Of a stretch of 64,000 nt of DNA, positions 1 through 10,817 are shown one piece after another. The notes under the pieces are model-generated. The model searched no databases, was not told where the DNA came from, and worked only from the letters and a program-made list of their open reading frames with translations. The stretch lies in the NCBI RefSeq assembly GCF_036711975.1, contig NC_091967.1, positions 10,726,001 through 10,790,000 of the forward strand, in the 5' to 3' direction. The stretch comes from Onthophagus taurus. Taxonomy: Eukaryota; Arthropoda; Insecta; Coleoptera; Scarabaeidae. Each line of letters opens with the position of its first letter. Within the stretch, counting starts at the first letter, position 1. The position numbers and the translations under genes were made by a program.

Positions 1-1052
1 CTTATTTGTGGTTTTTCTTATTAAAATCATAATTAATCGTTGTTATTTAGTTAGTACTAGATCCTAGTAAGTTCACAACTTCCATAGCCAGCTATAAAGA
101 AAAAAATTTTTTTAATGATAGCAGCGCTTTACAGTACAATGTAGCCTATTTTATTTTTTTACGCTAAAACTATTATCTTTAAGGAAAAAACTAAACAGAC
201 AAAAAAGTACCAATAATGAATAAGCTTTACAACCCATATTTTTTATATTAATAATCTATGGCGTTAAAAAGTTGTCATAAAAAAGTCAAAGAGGTTGTGA
301 ATTTCATCCCCTTAGAGGACGCCAGGGAAGTTTAAGGTATGGTGAAAATAAGGTATTAACCAGTAGTACATACATACAAAATTTCAAATTCTATGGTTTA
401 CTTATACCCGAAATAAAAGATAAAATGTAAATTTTTGCTTGGAAACTATTTTAATGTTTTTCTCTGCTACAATTACAATTAATGATGTTGTAGTGTACAT
501 TCATGGATTCAGAAAAAATCTATCCAATAACATGAAGAAAAACATACCGAGCAATTTGAAAATCAAAAGTTGATAATCGCTTGAAATTGAAGATGGCGTT
601 GGAAAAAGTTTATTTGTAGCATGAATCATACCTTTTCATTTGATAGCTCATGAAAATCGGAATGTAAATGACAGAGTTACAGCTTGCGGCATTCTTGTGT
701 GACAACCTGTATAAACCTTGGGCAGCGCTAGTTAATATAAAATATCACTATGTTGCATATTTTTATTGAACTAAATCTAGAGCTAACACTAGAACTAGAA
801 TCAATCGGATTTAGTCGTCTTGAGAGACGTGCGGTTAAACCCGAATGTTTCTAGTTCTAGGTGTAGCGTTAGTTCTAGTTTTAGTTGTTATTCAATGCTA
901 GATTGTTGTATATTTTTATTGAACTAAAAGTAAAACTAACACTAAACGTAGAACTGGAACCATTCTGGTTTAGCCGTTTTAGTTGTTATTAGCAGTTTAG
1001 CTGTCTTAAAGAATGGTTTCCATTTTTATAAATAATTTTTAATAAATTTCAG
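1..1052. other. Intron sequence upstream of the first gene's exons, with repeat remnants
   Basis: No exon is evident here. The stretch 240-715 reads like an old dispersed repeat: it ends in a phrase (gacaacctgtata) resembling the common insect repeat end ACACCCTGTATA, which also turns up near 26030. From about 740 to 1010 there is a CTAG-rich repeat described separately. The interval ends in a usable splice acceptor (aataaatttcag) immediately before the open frame at 1053, so it is treated as an intron of the gene that continues to 2715. Confidence 0.5.
740..1012. repeat. GTTCTAGT-rich hairpin repeat, partial pogo-like MITE
   Basis: Two copies of the phrase 'ttgttgtatatttttattgaacta' type sequence flank blocks of ctagaactag, aacactag and ttctagttctag, plus the self-complementary phrases ggtttagtcgtct and agacgtgcggttaaaccc. 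The same phrases recur at 3985-4400, 26300-26480, 34730-34823 and 42595-42690. At 26145-26522 they lie between pogo-like terminal repeats, so this is read as an internal fragment of that element. Confidence 0.7.
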
Positions 1053-2715
1053 GTTGGGGACATAACAAAATTACATTATAAACAACGTTGTCATGATCCT
1101 TGTTTCCTAACAAATGTTGCACGAGAAATTGTTGGTGATACTGAGTTAAAACATTGTGCAGCAATGGATCATACTGGTAAGTGTAAACTTTGTGGTTGTG
1201 ATTTTTCGGCCCACATGCACATATACTACGAAACAAGAACAGTAAATGGACAAATTGAAGGGGAGGGAATTCGTACGCAAATCAATGACATGACCTTAGG
1301 AATGAAAGAGAGAGAAAAAGTAATTAAACAAATAGAAATAGAAATGAATGAATATGAAAAAGAAAAGGATATTATAATTAAATCAATGGCAAAGTTTGCC
1401 CATTTCCTTGAACGAAATGCTATTACACCATTTAATGATGCTTATCAAAATTATATTAAAATATTAATTGCAAGGTAAGATACATGAAATAAAATTATTC
1501 TTTTTAAGTATTTTATTTAAAAAATGTAATTTTTATCTCAGAGAAAGAGGTCGTGGTCCTGAGTGTAATCTTCAACAAATTAAAAATTTAAAAGATATGC
1601 TGAATCAATATAATGAAGAAAAGAAGATTTTACAAAATGCGCTCAATACCCCTGTGGTTGGTCATTTAAAACCTAATGATATCACCCCTAATTTGATAAT
1701 AAAGGAAATTAAAGATTTGTTTTCATTAAATAAAATGGGTGAAAAAATAAAAAATATGCACGAGATGCAAAAGAAAGGTGAAGCGGTTGAACATAGAAAT
1801 ACAGAGTATGTATTACCTCAATCGAAAAATAGTGGTTTAAAGAGAAATACTCACCAAGCTCCTAGAGGAAAAGGTAGCAATAAAGTTAATATGATCCACG
1901 AAGATGGTAAGTTTAAAAATAACAAAAAAACTGGTCAAGACAAATCGTTTCCTCGGGATAAAATGCAAAATTTTGGGAGAAATTATCAAAAACAACAACA
2001 AAATCATTCAAATCAAAAGGGATATCAACAAAAAAACTGGAAAGAAAAAAATACAGATTCTACTCAAAATCAATTTCCTAGGACACAAAATCAGAACCGT
2101 ACACAACAACACAATATTCCTCCTTTAATGCAACCAAATCAATTTCCGCCTAATTTTTATCAAGGCTTTCCTATTAATTTCCAAATGCAACCTCCTCCAC
2201 AATTTAATTATGCGCCTCAATTTCCATATCCAAATATTCCCCCGAACGCTTACCCACCAAATCCTCATTGGAATAATTATCCACCAAATCATCAACCGCC
2301 AAATTTGTATCCTAACGTGCCAAATTATCCTCAACAACCTCCAAATTCACAAGAAAAAACTCAAAATGTTCCCATGAATAACATGGAACATCCTTCCTTT
2401 CAAAAAGAGAAAAAAGATAAAAGCCATGATTCAAATTTGTTTTATGAGGAATTGTATTCAAATAATTCTGATAATCAAAAAACTGAAAAATCGAAGCAAA
2501 AATATGGAAATAATTATAGGGATGATAATAATAAGGTACCAAAGTATCAGGATAGTGATAGCGACAATGAAGGTGCTGCTAAATTTGATAAGTTTAGAAA
2601 GCAAAAAGGGAATGAGAATTATGCCGATTTATATGGCGATGATGATGATGATGATAAACCTACTGGAAACAAGATTAACTCACTTATGAGTGGATTTAAA
2701 AATCTATTCAATTGA
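1053..2715 (+). CDS. 3' end of a protein with a Cys/His-rich region and a Pro/Asn-rich disordered tail (5'-partial)
   Basis: Two exons: 1053-1474 (donor AAG|gtaaga) and 1542-2715 (acceptor ttatctcag, stop TGA). The intron is 67 nt and the phase joins cleanly (AG+A, Arg), giving 531 residues with no start in the window. The first ~80 residues carry paired cysteines and histidines (RCHDPC, KCKLCGCDF, HMHIYYETR) that look metal-binding. A charged, probably coiled-coil stretch follows (MKEREKVIKQIEIEMNEYEKEKD), then more helix, then a long low-complexity tail rich in Asn, Gln and Pro (PPNAYPPNPHWNNYPP) ending in a run of Asp. I recall a similar Cys/HMHI segment C-terminal to P-loop GTPase-like proteins of insects and fungi; that is memory, not a search. 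The function is unknown. The tail suggests a protein-protein or RNA-granule type disordered region, which is inference. Confidence 0.72.
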
Positions 2716-3984
2716 AAAGGTGTAAAGTTCTAAAGAACAAGATAAATATGAAATATGAATGGACTGGAAAAGTGCCTTATGTTATGTAACATTACTTGTA
2801 TTGTGTTTTATAAGCATATTATTTTGTAGAATGTGGAGTTAATACATGTATATTCTAATAATCTTGTTTTTATGGACTAGTACCAATTCGTTATTTAAAT
2901 ATGACTTAAGACTCTAATTTATTATTATTAATCATTCAAAGTTCATAATCATGAAAACTGGTTGAAAAAATCTATTTAAATGTTTGTAAATAAGTTCATA
3001 CGACTGTTACTGATTGGTAATAATTCAATCCTCCTCTATTAATTTCTTAAATAATTATAATTATGCTGGAAACTGCCACATAGTTTTAATTAACTTAGAT
3101 ATTTCAGTTTTAAATAAAACGCTATTAACATTATTGATAACATTAAAAAACAAATTTAATTTCATTAAAAAATTAAACAATCAGATAAAGGTTTTATAAA
3201 AAAATTAACGGTTTATTGCACAGTTGAATAAATACAAATACAATTAAATAAAAAAAAATCTATAAATCGATTGAAAAATGTTAAAAACAAGATCTTTTTG
3301 TTATCTTGAACTTTTTCTTTTCAATCAATTTCGTTTATTAATCGAAATATAATTCGATCGTTTATAATTCTTTTTCAACTACATCAATTTTGGCACTTGG
3401 TGTCCGTTTTAATTTTAATTTTTAATGTTACTTTTCCCTTTAACACACTATAATTAATTGTATTGTATGTATATTTGACACAACGTTCTCTCCTATAATT
3501 TCTATTATAATTAAAATCAATTAAGTTCTAATTTTTTTTTCTTACTTGAAAATATTAAAAAAAATTAATAAATCAGTCAGTAAAAAAAAGTTCCATTCTG
3601 ATAAAACGCGTAGATATTGTTATGATTAGTAAATAAGTCAACATTTTATGCTACTAAAATCTTCAAAGTTGGCAACATATTTTTTATTAAAACTTAATTG
3701 ATTATTGTTATCTCTAACATCCTTTTTTTTCTGGTAACTTTATTTGTCCACTTCTCTTGGAGGATCACTAAAAAATGATGATGATAATCTTAATAATTTT
3801 GGATACATTTAAGATTTTTACCTGTAATATCGTACAGATTTCATTCTTAGAGCTGTAGAATTTTCTTTGCATTTATACGCCAAAACCTGTTTTATTCTGC
3901 TTACTTCCACCATTGGAAATCTAGTTGCTACGTATGCTGCCAATAAAAAAATATCACCAATTTCTTTTATGATATCATTAATTA
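2716..3984. other. 3' UTR and intergenic AT-rich DNA
   Basis: After the TGA at 2715 the sequence is AT-rich with no conserved frame. Candidate polyadenylation signals for the upstream gene are weak near the stop; the first clear AATAAA is near 3113 (tttaaataaaacg). The small open frames at 3014-3199 and 3818-4154 have no recognisable protein character and partly run into the repeat that follows. Confidence 0.5.
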
Positions 3985-4395
3985 CGGGTTTAGACGACCG
4001 TCTCTCAAGACGGCTAAACCCGAATAATTCTAGTTTTAGGTCTTGTGTTAGTTCTAGTGATAGTGCTAGTGTAAAATTAGAACTATTACTAAACAGAGAA
4101 TTAGAAACATTCGGGTTTAGCCACACGTCTCTCAAGACGGCTAAACCAGAATGATTCTAGTTCTAGGTCTTGTGTTAGTTCTAGTGATAGTGTTAGTGCA
4201 GTACTAGAACTAACACTAGACCCAGAACTAGAAACATTCGGATTTAGTCGTACGTCTCTTAAGACGGCTAAACCCGAATGATTCTAGTTCTAGGTCTTGT
4301 GTTAGTTCTAGTTTTATTTGTTATTCAGCGCAAGATGGTTGCATAATTTTCTTGAACTAAAAGTAGAACTAGAAACATTCGGGTTTAGCTGTGTC
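3985..4395. repeat. Tandem GTTCTAGT/hairpin repeat array (pogo-like MITE interior)
   Basis: About three tandem units of roughly 120 bp. Each contains a 'ggtttag..cgtctc' arm followed within a few bases by its complement 'gagacgg ctaaacc' (for example around 3988-4022, 4108-4146 and 4230-4274), then ttctagttctagg, gtgttagttctag and agtgatagtgctagtg. Units are near-palindromic, so a transcript would fold into serial hairpins. The array ends about 20 bp before the stop codon of the BEN exon of the next gene, so it may lie in that isoform's 3' UTR. Confidence 0.8.
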
Positions 4396-4415
4396 CTTAT
4401 CGAATTCTTAAGAAG

Positions 4416-4795
4416 TTAATTTCTCTTACATATGATAGCTTGTACTTTTTTGCGATCCAAAGCCGGTTTAACCGGACGTTCATCGTTTCCAGCCCTACTC
4501 CATCGTTGTCCCGTAACAGAACACGTTGCTAACTCAGCGGGACTAAACAAAATCGTCGCCAAACCTCTCGTCAATTTTCGATAATCGCTCCATTTTACGC
4601 TACGTAGTTGATCTTCACAAATTTCAATTCCCTCCCCCAATTTTACCAAACGATTTCGTGTCGATGAAGACGATTGAGTGTCTGTAAAATCTGTACTTGT
4701 TGCATCTTGTTGATAAACTGGACTGGTATCGTTGAAACGATAAACGTACGGTGACCAAGAATCTGATGTTCTTCTTCTATGAATTTTTAACGTCC
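4416..4795 (-). CDS. Alternative last exon B: BEN domain
   Basis: The acceptor is catcttctttag before GGACGT; the exon enters in phase 1 from exon 4 and stays open for 126 codons to TAA at 4416-4418. The last ~75 residues match a BEN domain as I know it: [20 protein letters not shown], then [23 protein letters not shown] domains bind DNA or chromatin proteins, and BTB+BEN is the architecture of vertebrate NACC1/2. The preceding ~55 residues are Ser/Thr-rich and basic. The exon lies beyond the zinc-finger exon, so its use requires skipping that exon and its polyadenylation site. Confidence 0.82.
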
Positions 4796-7415
4796 CTAAA
4801 GAAGATGTATTTGAATAATATGAGAAGTGAAACGCTCATATTCTCGCGTAATTTCAATTTTAACCTTAAAAATTTAGGTTATTACAGTAAAACCTCGATA
4901 TAATGGATTAATACGGTTACATGAATAATTTTAAAGCACACAAATTTGGACAGCTATCCACACATTTGCGTTCAGTCTACGTGGTTTTATATTCATAACA
5001 AGATCGGTGGAATCTAAGAGGAAGATCCGTTCGTGACGTCAGCGCTGAATAACAATTAAAACATCGTATAGACAAGTCGGGGAATACCCCGAGTTTATCT
5101 ATGAACATGGAATGAGCAACTTGGGGAAAAACCCGAGTTAGATTCTATCTATAAGCGCTAACATTTATATTTAAATATACTGATGTATTAAATAGATAAC
5201 ATTAATAGTATCACTTAAAAATTTTGATCGTTAAATCCGAAGTCTATTAAATCGAGGTTTTACTATAACTTGTTAATGCTTAATTATTATATTGGTGGTT
5301 GTAATTAAAGTTGAATAATTTTGTAATTATGGCGTTTAATAGTTCTTATATAAGAAAAAATTGCACAGTTTGTCTAATTTTATATAGGTTTCCGCTATAC
5401 AAATCGCAAATATAAAGCGTGTTTATTTATGATTGAAAACCACATGATTTAAAATTCATCAATTCTTAATAAAAACAATTTTTTCATTTTCAAGTGGAAT
5501 AAAATCACAACAAAAACCCTTTTAATTAAAAGATAACAAAAGTTTGCGTTTTTAATTGTTTATTTACGTCTTAGGAATAGTACTACTCTGATAACCGAGT
5601 TGACTTGTAACGGTTTTCGCGTGAATTATGGCTTTTTTTTGTTTAAATTTGTCCCCCCCGTTAGGTAATTTGCCGCCAATTTCGTGGGAGCCGAGCATGT
5701 GACGGCGTAGGTACAGGTCAGTCTTGAAGTCTTTCTGGCAGATGGGACACTGCACGTATGTAGGATAATGAATCAGTTTCATGTGTTGCCGCAAATTCGA
5801 CAAGTTGCTGTACACTCTGCCGCATTCTTCGCAGGGCCGCGGGTCCAGCGAGTGGAGCTTTCTCGAGTCCGTGCCTGCAACAGATTTCCGGACCGGTTAT
5901 TAATTTTTTTTTTCTGTTTTATAATTTACAATGTTTCGAATTATATTTTTTCGTTGCAAGCACGCCCAAAACGACCACAACCCGCTGAACCCACAATTTG
6001 TTTTTTTTTGAGGACCTCATTCTCACAAATATCATACTTTTTTTTGGTTTTAAATCCATTATGAATAGTTATAACAAAAATTGGATCACATGGGTTTTAA
6101 TCATTCATGAATCGGCTTTTATGTATTAATCTTACCTGTATTTACATCTACTGAATTATCCTTTGATGAATGAGCATTAGCTTGTGGTATGATTTCCATG
6201 CCACCTAACACAAAAAGGATTTTTTTATTAAACATCGGGATATATTAAATTATATTTTACCTGTTAAATCAGCTGCATTAGGCGAGTGTTGATAAAAATC
6301 TGAATTTTCATCTTTTTCCTCATCACTAATGTAATCTGGTAGTTCCACTTTAGGAATGACACCAGGACTTTTTGTCTCTATACCATCACCAACCACTCCA
6401 TTTCTTTCAACATCCTCTTGTAAAGAAAATGGATTAACGCTAATCGCCTCCTCATTAAAAGTACTCAATTCCTTTAGCCGTTGCAAATCACTCTCAATCC
6501 TTTCATTTTTACACTGCCTTTTACTGGGCGGAGGTGAACCGATTTTATTAATATTATTATTATTATTAGCTGGCACATCTTGACTAGAAGTAACTGTGCT
6601 TGAAGATGACGACGAAATGTGCGACTTGTGAGCTATTCTTGAGTGTTTTAACGGAAAACTTGGGCCATGTTTTGAAGACGATGGTTTTGGGTTTAAGTAC
6701 ACAGTGTCCTAAATTTAAAACGGGGCCTGTTTTAAATGGAGTTCTTACATAAAAGGATATTAGATTTTTATATAGGATTCATATTAGATTAACTTACGTC
6801 GTCCCTTTCTTTGTAAGGTTCCGACGAGGATGTGTCAGTAAGACCACGAATTTTAAGTGATTCCGCTGTTTTTAAAAATGCAGATAACTGAGCTTGAGCA
6901 ACGTTCACTTCGCCGGCATACATAAATTCCATTAAAGCTACTATGTGACGGGCCTCTACATCCCGCATGAATATTATTGGATGTGGACATGGATTAGTCT
7001 ACAAATAACAAAAAAAAAACTTATCGTTTTATAAATCAATAAAAAAAAGGTTATATAACTTAATTCAAGTATTATCAACAAATTTATAATCAAGATTTAT
7101 CTTAATTCATCATCAGATTTTAGATAATTTAAATTTGGCGCCACGTCTATATTTGACAGATGATTTACTGCCAACCTATTTCGGGGATATCGACAGCTGT
7201 CAATCTGTATACACATGCCTCACCTTAAACAATTCTTTAAAAAAGGGGCTACAGGCAGAAAGGACGACCTTGTGCGCTTGTAAACGTTGCCCGTCGCACG
7301 CGATCGTCACGTCCGTAAAGTCCTCGTCGTCGCGGAGCGCCTCAAATTGCGACGTGATATTAGCCTGGAAGTTGTTCCATCTTAAACAGAACTGTTGCTC
7401 GTCGGCGATGGACAT
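4416..7415 (-). CDS. BTB/POZ transcription factor, tramtrack/broad type: zinc-finger and BEN isoforms
   Basis: Common exons: 7415-7224, 6998-6798, 6708-6261 and 6204-6136, all with GT-AG borders and matching phase. The ATG at 7413-7415 begins [17 protein letters not shown], the hallmark start of insect TTK-group BTB proteins. The BTB fold covers about residues 1-125 ([20 protein letters not shown], then [20 protein letters not shown]). Exon 3 is a Ser/Asn-rich linker. Exon 4 ends in phase 1, and two downstream exons accept that phase: 5874-5564 (two C2H2 fingers, 406-aa product) and 4795-4416 (BEN domain, 429-aa product). BTB domains dimerise and recruit corepressors, so a sequence-specific nuclear regulator is expected. 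I cannot name the Drosophila orthologue with certainty; the BTB sequence is closer to the broad/tramtrack group than to mod(mdg4). Confidence 0.9.
4885..5265. mobile_element. Pogo/Tigger-like MITE, 381 bp, in the BTB gene between exons A and B
   Basis: The left end is CAGTAAAACCTCGATATAAT; the right end is the inverted, slightly decayed copy (aaatcgaggttttacta). The element is flanked by TA on both sides, as expected of Tc1/mariner-pogo insertions. There is no coding capacity. The interior includes gacaagtcggggaatacccc and cagcgctgaataacaa, both found again in the copy at 26145-26522. It sits in the intron between the zinc-finger exon and the BEN exon. Confidence 0.85.
5564..5874 (-). CDS. 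Alternative last exon A: two C2H2 zinc fingers
   Basis: The acceptor is atctgttgcag before GCACGG. The frame gives finger 1 at about residues 318-339 ([20 protein letters not shown], ending IH) and finger 2 at about 346-367 ([18 protein letters not shown], ending LGSH), each with intact Cys2-His2 spacing. A basic tail of about 38 residues follows, then TAA at 5564-5566. A pair of fingers right at the C-terminus is the usual design of tramtrack/broad/lola isoforms. The first residues after the junction are Gly-Thr, as in the BEN exon, consistent with interchangeable terminal exons. Confidence 0.88.
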
Positions 7416-8890
7416 CCTACACGTGCGCGGTTGGCTGGCGTTCGAAAACCCACCGTACACCAATTTCAATCACCGCCGCGATGCAAAAATATCGCGAAAA
7501 AACCGGACCATCTCAATCATAAAAATAAACCTTTTAATTTCAATCAATATCTTGCTACTTCTTTTCGCCAACCAAGAAAAAGAATTCCCCTAAATTACTA
7601 TTTTAGAAATGTCATTAATATATTTTAATAGATTTAATTATTTATTATAAAAAAAATTAATGATGTTGTTTAAAAAAATGTAGTCATTTAATTTTTAATT
7701 TTTTTAAAATAATTATTAAATGTATAAAAAAAAGCGATATTTCAGAACAAAAAATATAATTCTAGTAACTTTTTTATACAAACAGTTGGTACTTCTGAAA
7801 AATAAAATAATTCGTTCGGTGACTGTCGGGAGGACGTACAAACTCAAAAATTAACCTTAATTGAAGTTGTTTAAAGGAAACCCGGTTCAAAACGCACAAA
7901 TATAACTCCTATTAATTTAACAATTAGCCCCTCCTCACGCGGTTTGCGTCTTTCTTTACCTTTTTGTCTACATGTCACATAACCTAAAAGCAAGTGATTC
8001 AATACTTTCGAATACCTTACCCACCCCAAAGAGCGTATGGTTAAGAATGAAATGCCAAAACGTAAGTAATTTATCACATTTCAATCCATCTTTTATATAA
8101 ATCGAGTCAATTTAAAGAATTCATTAAATAATAAAGTACACATAAAGTTACACATGTGAGTCATTCTTAATTGTAACGAAACCAGCTGATTGGGCAATAC
8201 TAATTTTTGTTACAAGTTTTCTTTGTTGAGTTAGGTTATTTTAAATTGCGGTTTATTTAAGATTGTTTAAGTATTACAATAGGTTAGGCTAGGTCAAATG
8301 TGAAATCGATAGAGAGATGTTTTCGAAAAAAACGGAAACGTTACGTCCCCATTTTGCACCTGTTTATTATAAAATTTAGCTTGTGATTACGTAATGTTAA
8401 AAAAAACGTACTGGAAGAGAATTTGAATGCATCGTTTAATTTATTCCAATTATTTTTTTCGCCTAGGCAACCGTTTCAAGGTTAATAACTATATTATTTT
8501 CTTTCTCTATGAAGCTATACATTAAATTTAGTTGTAACATGTTATTATCATTTCGAATTGCAAAATGTTTGCCTAAGCATGAATGGTCTGATATAAATAA
8601 CCGCATGGATATTTTTGGTAGACGGCACCAGTCTTTTCTATTCAGGAAATTCCATACGTTTAGGAAGCGATCTGAAAAATTTTAATACTTATTATAACAT
8701 AGAATATTTTAAACTATTATTTTCTTAATGTTTTTAACCAATCTGAGTATTTAATTTATCTTTATTAAGAAATTGTTTAAATAATCCGCTTTTTGATTTT
8801 GCAGATATTTTAAGTAACGTAATTTTTCACTTCTACAACATCATATAGAAAAGCACCTTTTTTGCAATTTATCAAGTCTCCGGAATATTG
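7416..8890. other. 5' region of the BTB gene and AT-rich intergenic DNA
   Basis: The ~90 bases before the BTB ATG are GC-richer (7420-7500, with cgcgcacgtg and caccgccgcgatg) than the surroundings, as expected of a 5' UTR or proximal promoter on the minus strand. Beyond about 7560 the sequence is AT-rich and holds no recognisable gene, RNA or repeat end. Confidence 0.4.
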
Positions 8891-9235
8891 GTTGGAATAC
8901 AAGTAATCGTCTGCAGATCGTTTGGGATCAATATTAGATACTTTTTGGTATATTGAATCAATTTCCTTTGTGTTTTCTTCACATACTTTTGACAGTTTTT
9001 CCCATTAGCTTACATGTATTTGCAGACAGTCCACCATACTGTTCCACCTCAATCACATCATTTAAAACTATTACATCGGTATATTCAAGCCATATACTTA
9101 TAGATCTAGGCAGGTGATTGTTTCTAAAATATTTCACAATTTGGATCACATGCTCTTTGACTTTAGTTACTTCAAGGTCTTTGCAAAGCAAATTTAGAAA
9201 GTGAGCTGAGCATCTATAAGTTACAACAGAACCAC
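8820..9235 (-). mobile_element. hAT-type transposase fragment
   Basis: On the minus strand the segment from about 9230 reads SAHFLNLLCKDLEV, then KVKEHVIQIVKYFRN, a pattern I associate with the DUF659/hAT transposase core (a cysteine/His-leucine 'H.LNLL.KD' motif followed by 'YFRN'). The frame stops at 8979 and continues in another frame down to about 8825 (YLYSNQYSGDLINCKKGAF). No terminal inverted repeats were found. It is a dead fragment. Confidence 0.6.
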
Positions 9236-9579
9236 TAAAGCTTAAGCTTTTGATCTATGTCTTCTCATACTTATCATATTCGCTATCATCGTATAAATAC
9301 ATCACAAAGCAACACTAATCTAAATCTAATCTAAAAATATGACTAATTGCCGCTTTGAAAAAGTTGTACGGCGTATCCTGATGGCTGGCGCTTTCTATAA
9401 TGTGGAGGAGTTTCTTTAACTACCACCTTCGGAGATGGAGTCTTATGTTTAGTTTTGTAAATTATATAATTATCTTTTCTATTTATATACATTGCTTGTG
9501 TTTTGTATATATTTATATTTTTCTCTTTTTCCTCTTGACGGTGCTTTATCTGTTTTATACTTTCTTTTATTACTTGTAA

Positions 9580-10015
9580 AACGTTTGAAAGCTCAATAAA
9601 TATTATTATTATTAAGTATTATCGGTTGCATTCATAGCCTCTTTCGCCTTTCTTCTCTCCTCAACTGCTTTCCAAGTTTCAGACGTGATCCATTCCTTTC
9701 TTTCCTTGTGCACAAAGCCAAGAGTTTTTTTCAGTAACCGTTTTGACAACATTATTAACGTTCTTTCACTTGACATTAACGGTTCTTCGTTCCGATTGGA
9801 AAGAAACATTTTCTCTAAGGTTAACGACAAATTCACGTTTTATTCACGTTACCTCTTCCTCACGTTCATACTACCCTTGTCACGTGTTCACTTAATTCGT
9901 ATTACTTTCCATCAGATGGTGGTCGCTGTTTATATCCGTCCCTTTTTTTGTACAAACCTCTAGTACCTTCAACATCGAGAAATGCAGATGTGGTCGATTT
10001 GGTTTTCCGTACTGT
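9580..10015 (-). mobile_element. RTE-like LINE fragment (endonuclease C-terminus and linker), degenerate
   Basis: Reading the minus strand from about 10015: ENQIDHICISR, then a frame-broken INSDHHLM, then KRLLKKTLGF and ERKEWITSETWKAVEERR. These match the endonuclease end and the following basic linker of RTE/'craniofacial development protein 2-like' LINEs. Stops and frameshifts are present. A short (TTATTA)n-like tract at 9598-9616 marks the lower-coordinate border. Confidence 0.75.
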
Positions 10016-10710
10016 TTATCGATGAAATTAACCGTGTTAATTACGTTTCAGACAATAAATAAATATAAAACCATATAAAATTAAGCTACATACGATTAAA
10101 ATCGAACCTAATAATTTATGGGTTATGTGTTGTTGCTTATAAAATGATCCTTACACTTCGGTGCCGATTTATCTCTAACGGTCTCGAGATTGATTTTGGT
10201 TTGGTTATATAAGTAATTCAATTAATAACGATTATTATAAATATTAACACCAAAAATTAATAAAATCGAATAAACAGATTTAATTTACCAAAAATATTAT
10301 TGTTCATTACTTTTTAGTTGCATTATTTTTTTAAATAATGTTTAAATCAATATTTGTTAAGAACTTTAACACTTTTAGTTCGTTGGTGTTGCCTACGTGA
10401 CTTCGGACGCTTATAAACTTATTGCCCTTTTTTGTTAATTAAACCCGAATACGTTGTGCATAATTCAGCATCATTCATAATCTATATAGATAACGTTCAA
10501 ATCATACCTTAGTTCATTTATTATCATCGGGTCCATCATACAGGGGATCCTATCGTTCAACACATTCATTATAAACGCCCCGTTTAATGCAGTTTTGATT
10601 TAATTTTGTTATTGTGTATCAAAAAATTGTGAATCAAATATTTTTTCTTGTTAGTAATAAATAGAATAAATAAAGGTGGAGTGATAAATAATTCGTTTTA
10701 TTGTGTTTAG
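10016..10710. other. AT-rich sequence before the first milton exon in the window
   Basis: There is no conserved frame. The segment ends in a good acceptor (tattgtgtttag). I looked for a start codon plus donor that would feed the exon at 10711 in the right phase and found none that convinced me, so the upstream partner of that exon is not located. Confidence 0.4.
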
Positions 10711-10817
10711 GGTTAATGAATATACTTTGCTATCCAAGCTGGCAGCCCCGGAGAACACCGAATTAGCCCTTGGGGCGACAAACGTTACCAGCACAAGGAA
10801 TCAAGGAACTTTAACTG
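10711..10817 (+). CDS. Alternative upstream coding exon of milton (isoform with start not located)
   Basis: An internal exon with acceptor tattgtgtttag and donor CTG|gtaagt. One frame is fully open (VNEYTLLSKLAAPENTELAL, then GATNVTSTRNQGTLT) and leaves one base, G. That is exactly the phase needed to join the milton exon at 22524, which starts AA to give Glu. No ATG lies in this frame within the exon, so another upstream exon must supply the start. It would be mutually exclusive with the first exon at 13896, which ends in the same phase and also in G. Confidence 0.68.
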
